Source of the DNA: Chersky-840 sp036511675
GTDB taxonomy: Bacteria > Actinomycetota > Acidimicrobiia > Acidimicrobiales > UBA8190
Length of the DNA: 64,000 bases
NCBI GenBank assembly: GCA_036511675.1
Contig: DATCBU010000013.1
Span: 1-64,000, forward strand
Reading direction: 5' to 3'
Shown here: positions 1-7,488 of the stretch, one piece after another
Layout: the number at the start of each line of letters is the position of its first letter
Position numbering within the stretch: the stretch's first letter is position 1
Notes under the pieces: model-generated
Databases searched by the model: none
What the model was told of the DNA's origin: nothing
The model's input: the letters and a program-made list of their open reading frames with translations, nothing else
Program-made: the position numbers and the translations under genes

Positions 1-954
1 CTGGATGTCGATGTAGCTATCGGCGATGAACCCTTGGATGAACTGCTTCTCTTTCAGCAAGCCGCCGTGAACCCTGCGTTGACAGGCACGCTCGACCATG
101 AGATCGAAGGCCCGCAACATCTGACCGACGGAGTTCATGCAGTGGAAGATTCGACCCGCTCCGAGGCGGTCCTGGGCGGCCTGGTGACCTTGTCCGACGT
201 GACCCAGGGCGTTGTCGGCGGGAACCCGGACGTTGTCGTAGATCACCTCGCAGTGATCGGAGCTGTCGCGCCCCCAGATCCCGATGCCCCGGACGATGTT
301 AACGCCCTTGGTGTTCGTGGGGACGATGATCTGGACCATCTGGCCGATGTCATGTTCGCTACCCGGTTCGCTGACCCGGCACATGACGATGAAGAAGTCG
401 GCGGCGATGCCGTTCGACGTGAACCACTTGTGGCCGTTGATGACCCACTTGCCGTCTTCGAGCACGGCGCTTGTGTCGAGTGAGCGCGGGTCAGACCCGG
501 GGTTGTGGGGTTCTGTCATCGAGAAGCCCGATTCCATCGACCCGTCGATCAGGGGGAGTAGCCACTTCTGCTTCTGCTCCTCGGTGCCGTACTTGACGAG
601 GATCGTTTGGTTCCCGGAGTTCGGTGCGACCACGCCGAAGAGTGACGCCGCCCCGATGGCGTAAGCGAGCACTTCGTTCATGTAGGCGTGGGCGAGGAAG
701 TCGAGGCCCATCCCTCCGTACTCCTTCGGGAGGTGCGGTGCCCACAGTCCCGCTTCCCACACCCGCTGCTTGATCTCTTCGCGGAGCTGATGCGCCTCGC
801 GGCGTTGGTGTTCGGGAACGTCGCCGTCGCGGCTCAGGGTCCACAGCTTTGCCTCGTTGGGGAGGATGTAGTTGTTGACGATCTCCGCCGTCCGCATTCG
901 GATGTCGTTGATGCGATCGTCGAGCGTGGGAATGAGCTTCACGTTCATAACCAT
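1..954 (-). CDS. acyl-CoA dehydrogenase, 3' end outside window
   Basis: The minus strand is open from an ATG at 954 to the window edge, giving 318 residues without a stop; the C-terminus lies outside. The protein reads as an acyl-CoA dehydrogenase: an N-terminal helical domain, then GFSMTEPHNPGSDP and KWFTSNGIAADFFIVMCR, the flavin/substrate beta-domain signatures, and the start of the C-terminal helical domain. Such enzymes oxidise acyl-CoA thioesters with FAD and pass electrons to ETF. GAGAGG lies about 8 bases before the start. Plus-strand open frames across this stretch are shadows. Substrate chain length cannot be told. The family call is firm. Confidence 0.9.
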   Translation of the reverse strand, partial: MVMNVKLIPTLDDRINDIRMRTAEIVNNYILPNEAKLWTLSRDGDVPEHQRREAHQLREEIKQRVWEAGLWAPHLPKEYGGMGLDFLAHAYMNEVLAYAIGAASLFGVVAPNSGNQTILVKYGTEEQKQKWLLPLIDGSMESGFSMTEPHNPGSDPRSLDTSAVLEDGKWVINGHKWFTSNGIAADFFIVMCRVSEPGSEHDIGQMVQIIVPTNTKGVNIVRGIGIWGRDSSDHCEVIYDNVRVPADNALGHVGQGHQAAQDRLGAGRIFHCMNSVGQMLRAFDLMVERACQRRVHGGLLKEKQFIQGFIADSYIDIQ

Positions 955-985
955 GGTAGGAAACCTCTCATCGTGCGCGACCGGG

Positions 986-1306
986 TCAGGCCGGTGGATA
1001 TGCCATTGCCACCTGGACCTCATACGACCACACCTCGCTATGTACCGCCACGGGTCGATGATTCTCACCTTTGCCCGCCACGCCCCGATGGCCGTGAGCG
1101 AAGGCCGGTGACGCCACCCACGCCTCAAAGGCCTCCCTGTCGCGCCACCGGGTCACGACGAGCCACGTGTTGCGGTCATCGGTGGGGCATAACGGCTCGA
1201 ACCCCTCAGCGTCGTCCACGGCCCCAGATCGCTCGGCGAACCTGCGGGCCAGCTCCTCTCCGCCGCTCTCGGGGACGGTGATGGCGTTGATGCGGATGAC
1301 GGTCAT
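986..1306 (-). CDS. antibiotic biosynthesis monooxygenase (ABM) domain protein
   Basis: The 106-residue product begins MTVIRINAITVPESGGEELARR and contains NTWLVVTRWRDREAFEAW, the pattern of the small dimeric ferredoxin-like ABM fold, which includes heme-degrading HmoA/IsdG-like and quinol mono-oxygenases. The length is right for a single domain. It lies 31 bases upstream of the acyl-CoA dehydrogenase start on the same strand, so the two may be co-transcribed. The substrate is unknown; a heme-linked or simple ligand-binding role are both possible. Confidence 0.75.
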   Translation of the reverse strand: MTVIRINAITVPESGGEELARRFAERSGAVDDAEGFEPLCPTDDRNTWLVVTRWRDREAFEAWVASPAFAHGHRGVAGKGENHRPVAVHSEVWSYEVQVAMAYPPA

Positions 1307-1378
1307 GAATCACATCATCGTCCACAGGCCATCGCCAGGTTCGTCGAATCCGCCTCTTCGACATCGTCCCGGTCCAGG

Positions 1379-1604
1379 ATGGAGGTCGTGGCCGCCGTCC
1401 GCCGTTCGACGTCCCAGGCGACCGTCGATGACGCCGCCAGGATGCTCAGGCGGTTCATCGAGGCCGTCGAGTCGGGGGATCTTATGGCCACCACACCCAC
1501 CGGACGTCGCCGTCGTCCGGCGCCTTCAGGGGGCGCTGACGGCTCTCGAAGCGGTCAGGGGTGGCCCTAGTCGAGGGTCGGAACACCCGGGTGGGCCAAC
1601 CTGA
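1379..1604 (+). pseudogene. possible frameshifted small gene
   Basis: One frame from the ATG at 1379 reads DDAARMLRRFIEAVESGDL and then degenerates into arginine-rich sequence near 1500. The +1 frame takes over with VVRRLQGALTALEAV and ends at a TGA at 1602-1604. Joined, the two give a plausible short helical protein of about 75 residues of a type seen in actinobacteria, so a single-base frameshift is the simplest reading. I do not know its function. Neither half alone looks complete, and a spurious match cannot be excluded. Confidence 0.3.
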
Positions 1605-1615
1605 GCCCGAGGTGA

Positions 1616-1639
1616 TTGTGCAACCGACCAGTTGCACAA
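1616..1639. promoter_or_regulatory. 24-bp inverted repeat
   Basis: TTGTGCAAC and GTTGCACAA form a perfect 9-bp dyad around a 6-base spacer. It is AT-rich for this genome and has no T-tract, so it looks more like an operator than a terminator, although it lies 35 bases past the stop of the VOC gene. Confidence 0.4.
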
Positions 1640-1673
1640 AACTGGGACTGTCGTCACATGAACGACCCGACTG

Positions 1674-2081
1674 CTACTCGTCAAGGCGGGTTTCACTCGG
1701 TGGCCAAGCCCCGAGGGGCCTCCCGATCTCCCACTCGTGCCCAAACGGGTCGACGATCCGTCCGAGGAGCCACCCGTGCTCATCGTTCACTGGAGCAATT
1801 TGGCTGGCACCCGTTGTGACGGCCTGACGCAAGACGGCCTCAGGATCATCCACGATCAACAGAGTTCTACCGGTCGTACCGCCAATGGCTAGCGGGTCAT
1901 AGCGTTTCATGTTCTCGTCTGCCGTCGTCACCCAGAATTTGGCGTCCCCCACGCCCAGTTGAACAACGATGTCATCTCCGCCGCCGACGCGATGGAGGAC
2001 TGTGGCATCGAAAGCGGCCTGGTAGAAGGCGACAGCAGCACTTGCGCCTTTGACCCAAAGTTGAGGCTCGATACCTGTCAC
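1674..2081 (-). CDS. VOC/PhnB-like glyoxalase-fold protein
   Basis: The 135-residue product from a GTG start carries the paired beta-alpha-beta-beta-beta modules of the vicinal oxygen chelate fold: SAAVAFYQAAFDATVLHRV near the N-terminus and GRIVDPFGHEWEIGRP near the C-terminus, the usual end of PhnB/glyoxalase-like proteins. Members bind a metal and act as dioxygenases, lyases or resistance proteins; nothing here fixes the substrate. It is transcribed toward the dyad at 1616-1639. The family is well supported and the role is unknown. Confidence 0.8.
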   Translation of the reverse strand: MTGIEPQLWVKGASAAVAFYQAAFDATVLHRVGGGDDIVVQLGVGDAKFWVTTADENMKRYDPLAIGGTTGRTLLIVDDPEAVLRQAVTTGASQIAPVNDEHGWLLGRIVDPFGHEWEIGRPLGAWPPSETRLDE

Positions 2082-2181
2082 GATGCCTCCACATCCGCGC
2101 TCAAGGTGACTACCTTTCCGGGGTCACGTCTCCCGCATAAGCCACAACCAAGCCGGGGAGTCCGTCGTGGCCCAGGCACTT

Positions 2182-2435
2182 TCACTGATCTCCGGCCAGC
2201 ATGATGTTGAGGACCGTTATCAGCACCAGCAGGAGCCGAAACACGCACACGAAAGTGAGAAGGCGAGGCTGGAGTCAAGCGTGCCCGTGTTGTCATCGCC
2301 GAACTTCTTCATCACTCCGTAGGTGAACGCAGCAGGCCTGAACCGTTGCTGGGCGGCGATGACTCGCCGAGCGACCCGCTCGATGGGTTCACCGGCGATG
2401 CGCCCGTCGGCGCCACCCGAGGCTCGCAGCATCAT
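2182..2435 (-). pseudogene. decayed N-terminus of a YihY/BrkB-family membrane protein
   Basis: The ATG at 2435 overlaps the stop of the Nramp gene. The frame reads VARRVIAAQQRFRPAAFTYG and then VMKKFGDDNTGTL, the typical start of YihY/BrkB inner-membrane proteins. Near 2250 the frame is lost. The following TM1-like segment, FRLLLVLITVLNIMLAGDQ, continues in another frame and stops at 2182-2184. An intact family member has about 300 residues and six membrane segments, so only the first quarter remains, with a frameshift. The gene once formed a translationally coupled pair with the transporter. Confidence 0.55.
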
Positions 2436-3823
2436 CAGAAGCTGACACCTCCGGTGGCGAACAGGGCGATGGCGGCCGCTCCCATGAGGGCCGCCGTGGC
2501 CCACCCGAGAGACTTGGCGGCCTTGCCGTTCACGTAGTCGCCCATCACGCGTTTGTCGCTCGACACCCACATGACCACGACGAGGAAGGGGGCGGCGGCG
2601 ACGCCGTTGATGACCGCCACCAGGATGAGCAAACTGATCGGGTTGACATGTAGGAGGCTCAGCGCCGTGCCTCCGACCGTGCCCAGGGCGACGAGGCCGT
2701 AGAAGACAGGGGCTTTGCGGACCGAGCGCGAGAATCCCCACTTCTTGCCGAGGAGTCCGGCCATGCCGACCGAACCAGAACCGGCGAGCACGGGGACGGC
2801 CAACAATCCGCTGCCGATGAAGCCGAGCGCAAAGGTCGCGCTGGCGAAGTGGCCGGCAAAAGGCTTGAGCGCCTCGGCGGCCTGGGCTGCGCTTTGGACG
2901 GTGGTCTTGCCGTGGGCATGGAGGGTCTCGGCGGTGGCCACGATGATGGCGAACATGACCAGGTTCGAGAATGTCATGCCCGTGAATACATCGAGGCGAC
3001 TGGTGGACTGTTTGCGCCTGGCTCGTTCAGGTTCTTGTTCTCCTAAGGGCTGGGCCTTGGCGCCGCCCTCGGGCTCGTCGCGCATCTCCTCCAAGCGGTG
3101 AGCGCTCTGCCAAAAGAACAGGTACGGGGAAATGGTCGTGCCGAGCACCGCGACCAGGAGAGCCAGATAGGCCTTGTTGAACTCGACGTGGGGAACGAAG
3201 GTATGGCTGATCACACTGCCCCACTGATGGGTGACGAGGACAGCCACGACGAGATAGGCCAGAAGCGCGGCGCACAGCACCTTGAACACGAGGGCGATGC
3301 GGGCGAAGGAGCCGAGCACCAGCAGCGTCGTGATGAGGGCACCCGCGAGGAGCGCCCAGAGCCAGGTTGGTCCGGCATGGAGGAGCTGCATGCCAGACCC
3401 GATGGCGACCAGATCGGCGGCAATGTTCAAGGCGTTGGCCACGATGAGGGCCACAAGAAGCACGGCCAGGATCGCTCGACCGCCGCGTTGGAAACGCTTG
3501 ACGGCGAGCTCGCCGAGGCCGGTGCCCGTCGCCAGGGCCGTGCGGTCACAGATCTCCTGGACGCCGACCATCAACGGCAACGTCAGCAGGGCGGCCCACA
3601 AGAATGAGAGGCCGTATTTGGCCCCGGCCTGGGCGTAGGTGGCGATCCCCGAAGGGTCGTCGTCCGAAGCCCCGGTGACCAAGCCCGGCCCCATGGCCCG
3701 CAGGTACTGACGCCAGACCGGCCCCGTGCTCCGCTTCGTGAGATCGAGCTCGGATGTCCGCGTTGAAGAGCCCTCGGCCTCACTAACGGTCGGCTTTGTG
3801 TCCTCGTCAGGCTTTATCGCCAT
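2435..3823 (-). CDS. Nramp-family divalent metal transporter, noncanonical motifs
   Basis: The 462-residue polytopic membrane protein has a hydrophilic N-terminus of about 40 residues and then the LeuT-like Nramp fold. TM1 carries DPSG (56-59) in place of the canonical DPGN. The TM6 region reads TTISPYLFFWQ and lacks the Met-Pro-His metal site of Mn/Fe carriers. It may therefore belong to an Nramp-related clade with altered ion selectivity; the substrate is inference. An inverted repeat lies at 3851-3875, just upstream. The stop overlaps the start of the BrkB remnant (TGATGATG), indicating a former operon. Confidence 0.85.
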   Translation of the reverse strand: MAIKPDEDTKPTVSEAEGSSTRTSELDLTKRSTGPVWRQYLRAMGPGLVTGASDDDPSGIATYAQAGAKYGLSFLWAALLTLPLMVGVQEICDRTALATGTGLGELAVKRFQRGGRAILAVLLVALIVANALNIAADLVAIGSGMQLLHAGPTWLWALLAGALITTLLVLGSFARIALVFKVLCAALLAYLVVAVLVTHQWGSVISHTFVPHVEFNKAYLALLVAVLGTTISPYLFFWQSAHRLEEMRDEPEGGAKAQPLGEQEPERARRKQSTSRLDVFTGMTFSNLVMFAIIVATAETLHAHGKTTVQSAAQAAEALKPFAGHFASATFALGFIGSGLLAVPVLAGSGSVGMAGLLGKKWGFSRSVRKAPVFYGLVALGTVGGTALSLLHVNPISLLILVAVINGVAAAPFLVVVMWVSSDKRVMGDYVNGKAAKSLGWATAALMGAAAIALFATGGVSF

Positions 3824-3850
3824 CGGATCGTCCTATCCCCAGGGACGAGA

Positions 3851-3875
3851 CGCGAACACTTCTCCGATGTTCGCG
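3851..3875. promoter_or_regulatory. operator-like dyad upstream of the Nramp gene
   Basis: CGCGAACA and TGTTCGCG form a perfect 8-bp inverted repeat with a 9-base spacer, 28-52 bases before the transporter start. The position suits repressor binding over a promoter or leader. No known metal-regulator consensus is recognised. Confidence 0.45.
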
Positions 3876-3979
3876 CCCGTACTGGACGCCCCCCCACGAA
3901 CTCAGGACGCCTTGGCTTTACCGATCGGGCCGGGGTCGGTGTGCCGAGAGGACGCCTCCCGACCGAGTGTCGTTCTTGC

Positions 3980-4153
3980 TCATTTCTTGAATGCGTCTTT
4001 GACCTTCTCGCCGGCCTGCTTGAGGTTGCCCTTCATTTGGTCGGACTTGCCCTTGGCCTGGAGTTTGTCCTTGCCGGTGACCTTGCCCGCCGCCTCCTTG
4101 ACCTTGCCCTTTGCCTGTTGGGCGCTGTTCTTTGCCTTGTCGGTTGTCGCCAT
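3980..4153 (-). CDS. CsbD-like small hydrophilic stress protein
   Basis: A 57-residue lysine/alanine/glutamine-rich protein starts MATTDKAKNSAQQAKGKVKE and contains the family pattern KVKEAAGKVTGKDKLQAKG and a final NLKQAGEKVKDAFKK. It is a typical CsbD domain, two charged helices, of a family induced by general stress in Bacillus; biochemical function is unknown. It is below the usual ORF length cut-off but unambiguous. A second, interrupted family member lies at 22636-22860. DUF6458-like and DUF6131-like genes accompany both. Confidence 0.85.
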   Translation of the reverse strand: MATTDKAKNSAQQAKGKVKEAAGKVTGKDKLQAKGKSDQMKGNLKQAGEKVKDAFKK

Positions 4154-4236
4154 TTGCTGTGTCCTCGCTTTGGGATGAGAAAGAGGCGCAGGCCCCTGTG
4201 GTGTGGTCAGAATCGAATGGAGCGGATGGTGTGAAA

Positions 4237-4260
4237 ACGATCAAGGCAAAAAATGATCGT
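4237..4260. promoter_or_regulatory. inverted repeat upstream of csbD-like gene
   Basis: ACGATCA and TGATCGT form a perfect 7-bp dyad around a 10-base A-rich spacer. On the minus strand the second arm runs into TTTT, so it could be a weak terminator for the DUF6458-like gene or an operator for the csbD-like gene, whose start is about 85 bases away. Confidence 0.35.
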
Positions 4261-4419
4261 CTCTTGGACTTTGGGCAGTCAGCCGTGATGGGCGGCGAGA
4301 GCTTTTTTGGTCGTCGACACCGCGCCATTGCTGGTCTGCTTGGCTTTGGTTCGGTGCATCTGACCCCGTCTCCGCTCGGCCGCGCTTCGAGCAGGCTCGG
4401 GGATCGTGACCCATGCCGG

Positions 4420-4683
4420 CTAGTGCACCTCTTCGTGCACCTCGGCCGTGCGACCCGCAGTGTCAGTCACTTGCTTGTCGTAGGTGCGATTCCGACTGCC
4501 GGCCGGCCGGCGAGACGTGGCGAAGACCACCGTCGAGATAACCAGACCCACTGCTCCGACGACCATGAGGATGACCCCCACCGTGGACAGCCGGAACCCG
4601 TGACCTTGAGAGGTCACCGCCCAGTACATGACGGCACCCACCGCAATCGAAATCATGCTGAAGACCATTCCTGCTAGACCCAT
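4420..4683 (-). CDS. DUF6458-like two-TM small membrane protein, copy 1
   Basis: The 87-residue product has two hydrophobic segments (about residues 3-20 and 31-51, including VGVILMVVGAVGLVISTVVF) and a charged tail ending EVHEEVH, a form common in actinobacterial small membrane proteins. I choose the ATG at 4683 because GGAGG lies 8 bases upstream; the ATG at 4698 lies inside that ribosome-binding region and is absent from copy 2. The close paralogue at 21896-22155 has lost its reading frame. Function is unknown; its company suggests envelope stress. Confidence 0.75.
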   Translation of the reverse strand: MGLAGMVFSMISIAVGAVMYWAVTSQGHGFRLSTVGVILMVVGAVGLVISTVVFATSRRPAGSRNRTYDKQVTDTAGRTAEVHEEVH

Positions 4684-4715
4684 TTCTTGTGCCTCCATTT
4701 CGTTGCCCTGGCCCT

Positions 4716-4771
4716 CGGCCAGATGCGAAAGAGGCGGGGTCTAAGACCCTTCAGCCCTCTCACCGTAGCAC
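4716..4771 (-). promoter_or_regulatory. conserved leader/promoter of DUF6458-like gene, copy 1
   Basis: These 56 bases match 22185-22240 with only four substitutions. On the minus strand they contain TACGGT, a plausible -10 hexamer within TGCTACGGT. A 13-bp dyad, GGGTCT-T-AGACCC at 4737-4749, and the run CGCCTCTTTCGCA follow. Overlapping the 3' edge is a short hairpin, CTGGCC-GAG-GGCCAG. The central base of the dyad differs between copies while both arms are kept, which argues for a selected operator or RNA element. Confidence 0.55.
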
Positions 4772-5581
4772 AGACGCCACTTTGGGTGCAGAGGAGCGAC
4801 ATTCCGGGAACGCTGCCGACCATGCTCGTGTTCGCACGCGGGACCGGCGGCGAAGTCGTGCTTCCGGGGCTGGATACAACGGACCAGGACTGTCTACCTG
4901 GCGTACCCGAGACGATTGGGGATCTTTGCCCCCCATTCGTCGCGGATTTTTCAGACCTGCGGCACGGATCGTGGCCCCTGATGGCAAGGGTGCCTTCCTG
5001 TGTGACTCCAACGGGTGCCACAGGGCCCTGGTCCTGCTCAGTCCGGCCGAGAGATTCGCTGTGGCCCGCCAAAAACAGCTTTCGGGACCGCGCCAAGGGT
5101 GAGGGCTGGACGACCGACCATCAGGACCGTGACCTCTGTTCGACGCACTCTCGGGGGCAACAGCTGGCCTGAATCGGCGAGGGGCGCCGGTGGGGCGCAG
5201 GGACCTTGGGGGCCAGCAATCCCTACGCGCCACCGCGCCTGCCCTCGTAGGTGTCCCCCTGGGCATTCCCGCCGGGCGACGAGACGGCGCCGATCCGGAA
5301 CCCACCTGCGGACATGGTCGCCTGGGGTTCTTGGAACGGCAGAGGCCGAAGGTCCTACCCCGCTCGGCGTAATCGGCGCCTCAGGATCATTCTCCGGTTT
5401 CTTGGTTTCTGTAGCACGCCATTGACCGCGCCGCGCCCCTGCACGGCGCAGGTCTCAGTGCCGGGAGGGACTGGACCCTCTGGGGCTTAGTGCAATCCGA
5501 TCGAGCCTCCAAGTGACGATCGTGGAGGCATGATGGCGATCCTCCGGGACAACCTGGGGCAATGCCGGTTTCTCGCTGCAA
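4772..5581. other. gene-free stretch with one repeated hairpin element
   Basis: About 800 bases without a credible gene. Open frames here lack recognisable protein features or ribosome-binding sites. The only structure I can support is the long imperfect hairpin at 5183-5239 and its downstream conserved tail near 5334-5350, listed separately. Confidence 0.6.
5183..5352. repeat. structured intergenic element, copy 1
   Basis: An imperfect hairpin of about 18 paired bases spans 5183-5239, with arms including GGCGCAGGGA-type and TCCCTACGCGCC sequences and a 16-base loop. It resembles the element at 32007-32107: GGGGCGCAGGGACCTTGG is identical in both, TCCCTACGC follows, then CTGCCC.CGTA and a C5-6 run. 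A tail, GGAACGGCRGAGRCCGAA, follows about 85 bases further on here. Lower-stem base pairs differ between copies but pairing is kept. Confidence 0.5.
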
Positions 5582-6394
5582 TCAGGACGTGCGTTTCGTT
5601 TCCCGGGCGCGATGTTCCGCACCTAATACGAGTTGCAGCTCGGCTGGCACGAGCGAGTGGTCGATGATGCCGCGGGCCACAACGCTCAACAGAATGCGAT
5701 TGCCACGGGCGTAGCTTCGGAGCAAGGCGAATGCCTCGTCCATGCTCACTTGTCGTCTCTCGGCCACGATGCCTTTGGCTTGCTCGAGCACGATTCGAGA
5801 ATTGAGCGCACCTTGGAGCTGACCCGCCAGGTCGGTTCCGTGCTTCACGGCGCGCTCCTGGAGGATTCCGATGGTGGCCACGTCGGCCAGGGCTTGCGTG
5901 AGGTTCACATCTTCTGATGAGAGCTCGCGCGGTTCGGAACTGAAGATGTTCATGGCTCCGATCACGTCACTGCGCAACCGTAACGGCAGGGCGTGCACCA
6001 TCTGGAATCCGGCTTCCCGGGCCTCGGAAGCGAACAGCGGCCAGCGATCCTCGGCGCCGTCAAGTCGCTGGTTCAGAACCTGCACACCGGTGCGCACGCA
6101 ATCCCTGCAAGGGCCCTCGTCATTCTGGACTTCGATCAGCTCGAGCGCACGCATGCGCTCCGTCGAAGACGCCATGACCCGAAGCTCACCCCGGGTGGCA
6201 GCCAAGGCCAAGCCCACTTCGGCCGAGTCCAGCAGCTCTGCGCAGCGCTCGACCAAGACCGACATGAAGTCGATGAGATCGAAGTCGGCTACCAGTGTGT
6301 CGGCCAGTTCGACAAAGGTCCGAGCCAGCCACTCCTCTTTATGTTCCATGGTCACGTCCAGAGCCTCAGAGACCGGGCAAATTCCCGGCGGCAC
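5582..6394 (-). CDS. GAF-ANTAR regulator 1
   Basis: The 270-residue product has an N-terminal GAF sensory domain (about 25-175) and a C-terminal ANTAR domain (about 190-250) with GALNSRIVLEQAKGIVAERR, the typical RNA-binding three-helix module that acts as an antiterminator. The GTG at 6394 is preceded by GGAGGAGGGG about 11 bases away; MEHKEEW at 6349 is an alternative. A second GAF-ANTAR gene ends 82 bases upstream on the same strand, so they probably form one transcript. Ligand and RNA targets are not visible here. Confidence 0.85.
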   Translation of the reverse strand: MPPGICPVSEALDVTMEHKEEWLARTFVELADTLVADFDLIDFMSVLVERCAELLDSAEVGLALAATRGELRVMASSTERMRALELIEVQNDEGPCRDCVRTGVQVLNQRLDGAEDRWPLFASEAREAGFQMVHALPLRLRSDVIGAMNIFSSEPRELSSEDVNLTQALADVATIGILQERAVKHGTDLAGQLQGALNSRIVLEQAKGIVAERRQVSMDEAFALLRSYARGNRILLSVVARGIIDHSLVPAELQLVLGAEHRARETKRTS

Positions 6395-6476
6395 TTGTAC
6401 CGGAACCCCTCCTCCACTGTGCCACAGATCGCGGCGTCAAGGAACCTCATCCCACCTGCCTCTCTGTGCTCGGGCG

Positions 6477-7172
6477 TCACGGTTCATCGAACCTGAGGTC
6501 TCCCGTGACCACGTCGGATGCCACCTTTTCAATGGGCCGCTCGGCGCCGAAGGCATGTCCCCGCAGCCGGACCAGGGCTTCGCCGATACCGCATTCAAGC
6601 TGAGCGGAGATCATCCCCGTGGCTTGATGGACCACGGCCCGATAGTCATCGACCTCGAGTCCCCATGCCAAGGACTCCGAGACGGCATCTAACTGCATAT
6701 CGAGCACTTGGTTGGTGACCAGATCGGCGACCAGGAGCGCAGCGGAGAGGTCGTCGCCCTCCAAGACCCCGGGGTGGTCGCGATAGAGGACGAGCACGCC
6801 CAACTTGATCGCTCCCACCTGCAGGGGAAGCGCGTACATGCTCCGGATTCCCGTGTCAGCGAGCACACGGGTGAACTGGGGCCACCGGCTAGTAACGAAC
6901 GACAGGTCGTCCACGAGGACCGGCTTGCCCTCGGCGTAGGCGTCGCTGGCCGGACCCTCACCCAAGGTGAACTCCAGATCCTGCACGGCCACCGAGATGC
7001 CGTAGGCAGCCGCCACGCTCGGAAAGGTGTCGTCGCCCATCAACACCACCGAGGCACCACTCATCCGAAGTGATTCGGTGGCGCTCCGACAAACGGTCGT
7101 AAGCGACGGCAACTCGTCCTCGGAGCTGCCGATCAACTCAGCCAGAAACTGGTCAGCGTCTTCGGCTCTCAA
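6477..7172 (-). CDS. GAF-ANTAR regulator 2
   Basis: The 231-residue product has a GAF domain (about 20-150, with LGEGPASDAYAEGKPVLVDD) followed by an ANTAR domain (about 165-225) containing YRAVVHQATGMISAQL. The start is probably the TTG at 7172; no ATG or GTG lies close in frame, and the ribosome-binding site is weak. GAF-ANTAR proteins couple small-molecule or redox sensing to transcription antitermination. It precedes regulator 1 on the same strand. No signal-transmitter kinase is adjacent. Confidence 0.82.
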   Translation of the reverse strand: MRAEDADQFLAELIGSSEDELPSLTTVCRSATESLRMSGASVVLMGDDTFPSVAAAYGISVAVQDLEFTLGEGPASDAYAEGKPVLVDDLSFVTSRWPQFTRVLADTGIRSMYALPLQVGAIKLGVLVLYRDHPGVLEGDDLSAALLVADLVTNQVLDMQLDAVSESLAWGLEVDDYRAVVHQATGMISAQLECGIGEALVRLRGHAFGAERPIEKVASDVVTGDLRFDEP

Positions 7173-7488
7173 GGTCTCGAGGCGCTTCTACTCAACTCTG
7201 GCACCAACGAAGCACCGGTTATGTGGCGGAAGGACCTCGGTCTGGCCCTTGGAGATCCTTGGAACCGAGGCCCGGATGGATGTTCGACGGGCCGCCGGCG
7301 CGGCCGTGCCCTTCGTCTGATGACGGATGCGGATCTGGACGAGCGTGAGGCGCCAGTGGCGTTCGAGGTCGTCACTCCCTTCGCGTGGCCATGGCGCCAT
7401 GGAGGCGAAACACTGCAAGCCTGGCAGCCGCGTTCAGGACAGCTGTCGGGACATATCGACCCGAATTCGCCAAGTGGTGAAATGGTTC

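Noticed and set aside
34..1281. Several plus-strand open frames of 79-197 codons
   Set aside because: They are antisense to the acyl-CoA dehydrogenase and ABM genes, whose minus-strand reading is continuous and family-matched.
4737..4749. The GGGTCT-N-AGACCC dyad as an ANTAR hexaloop target
   Set aside because: Loop geometry does not give two hexaloops with the expected A1/G4 bases; kept only as a generic dyad.
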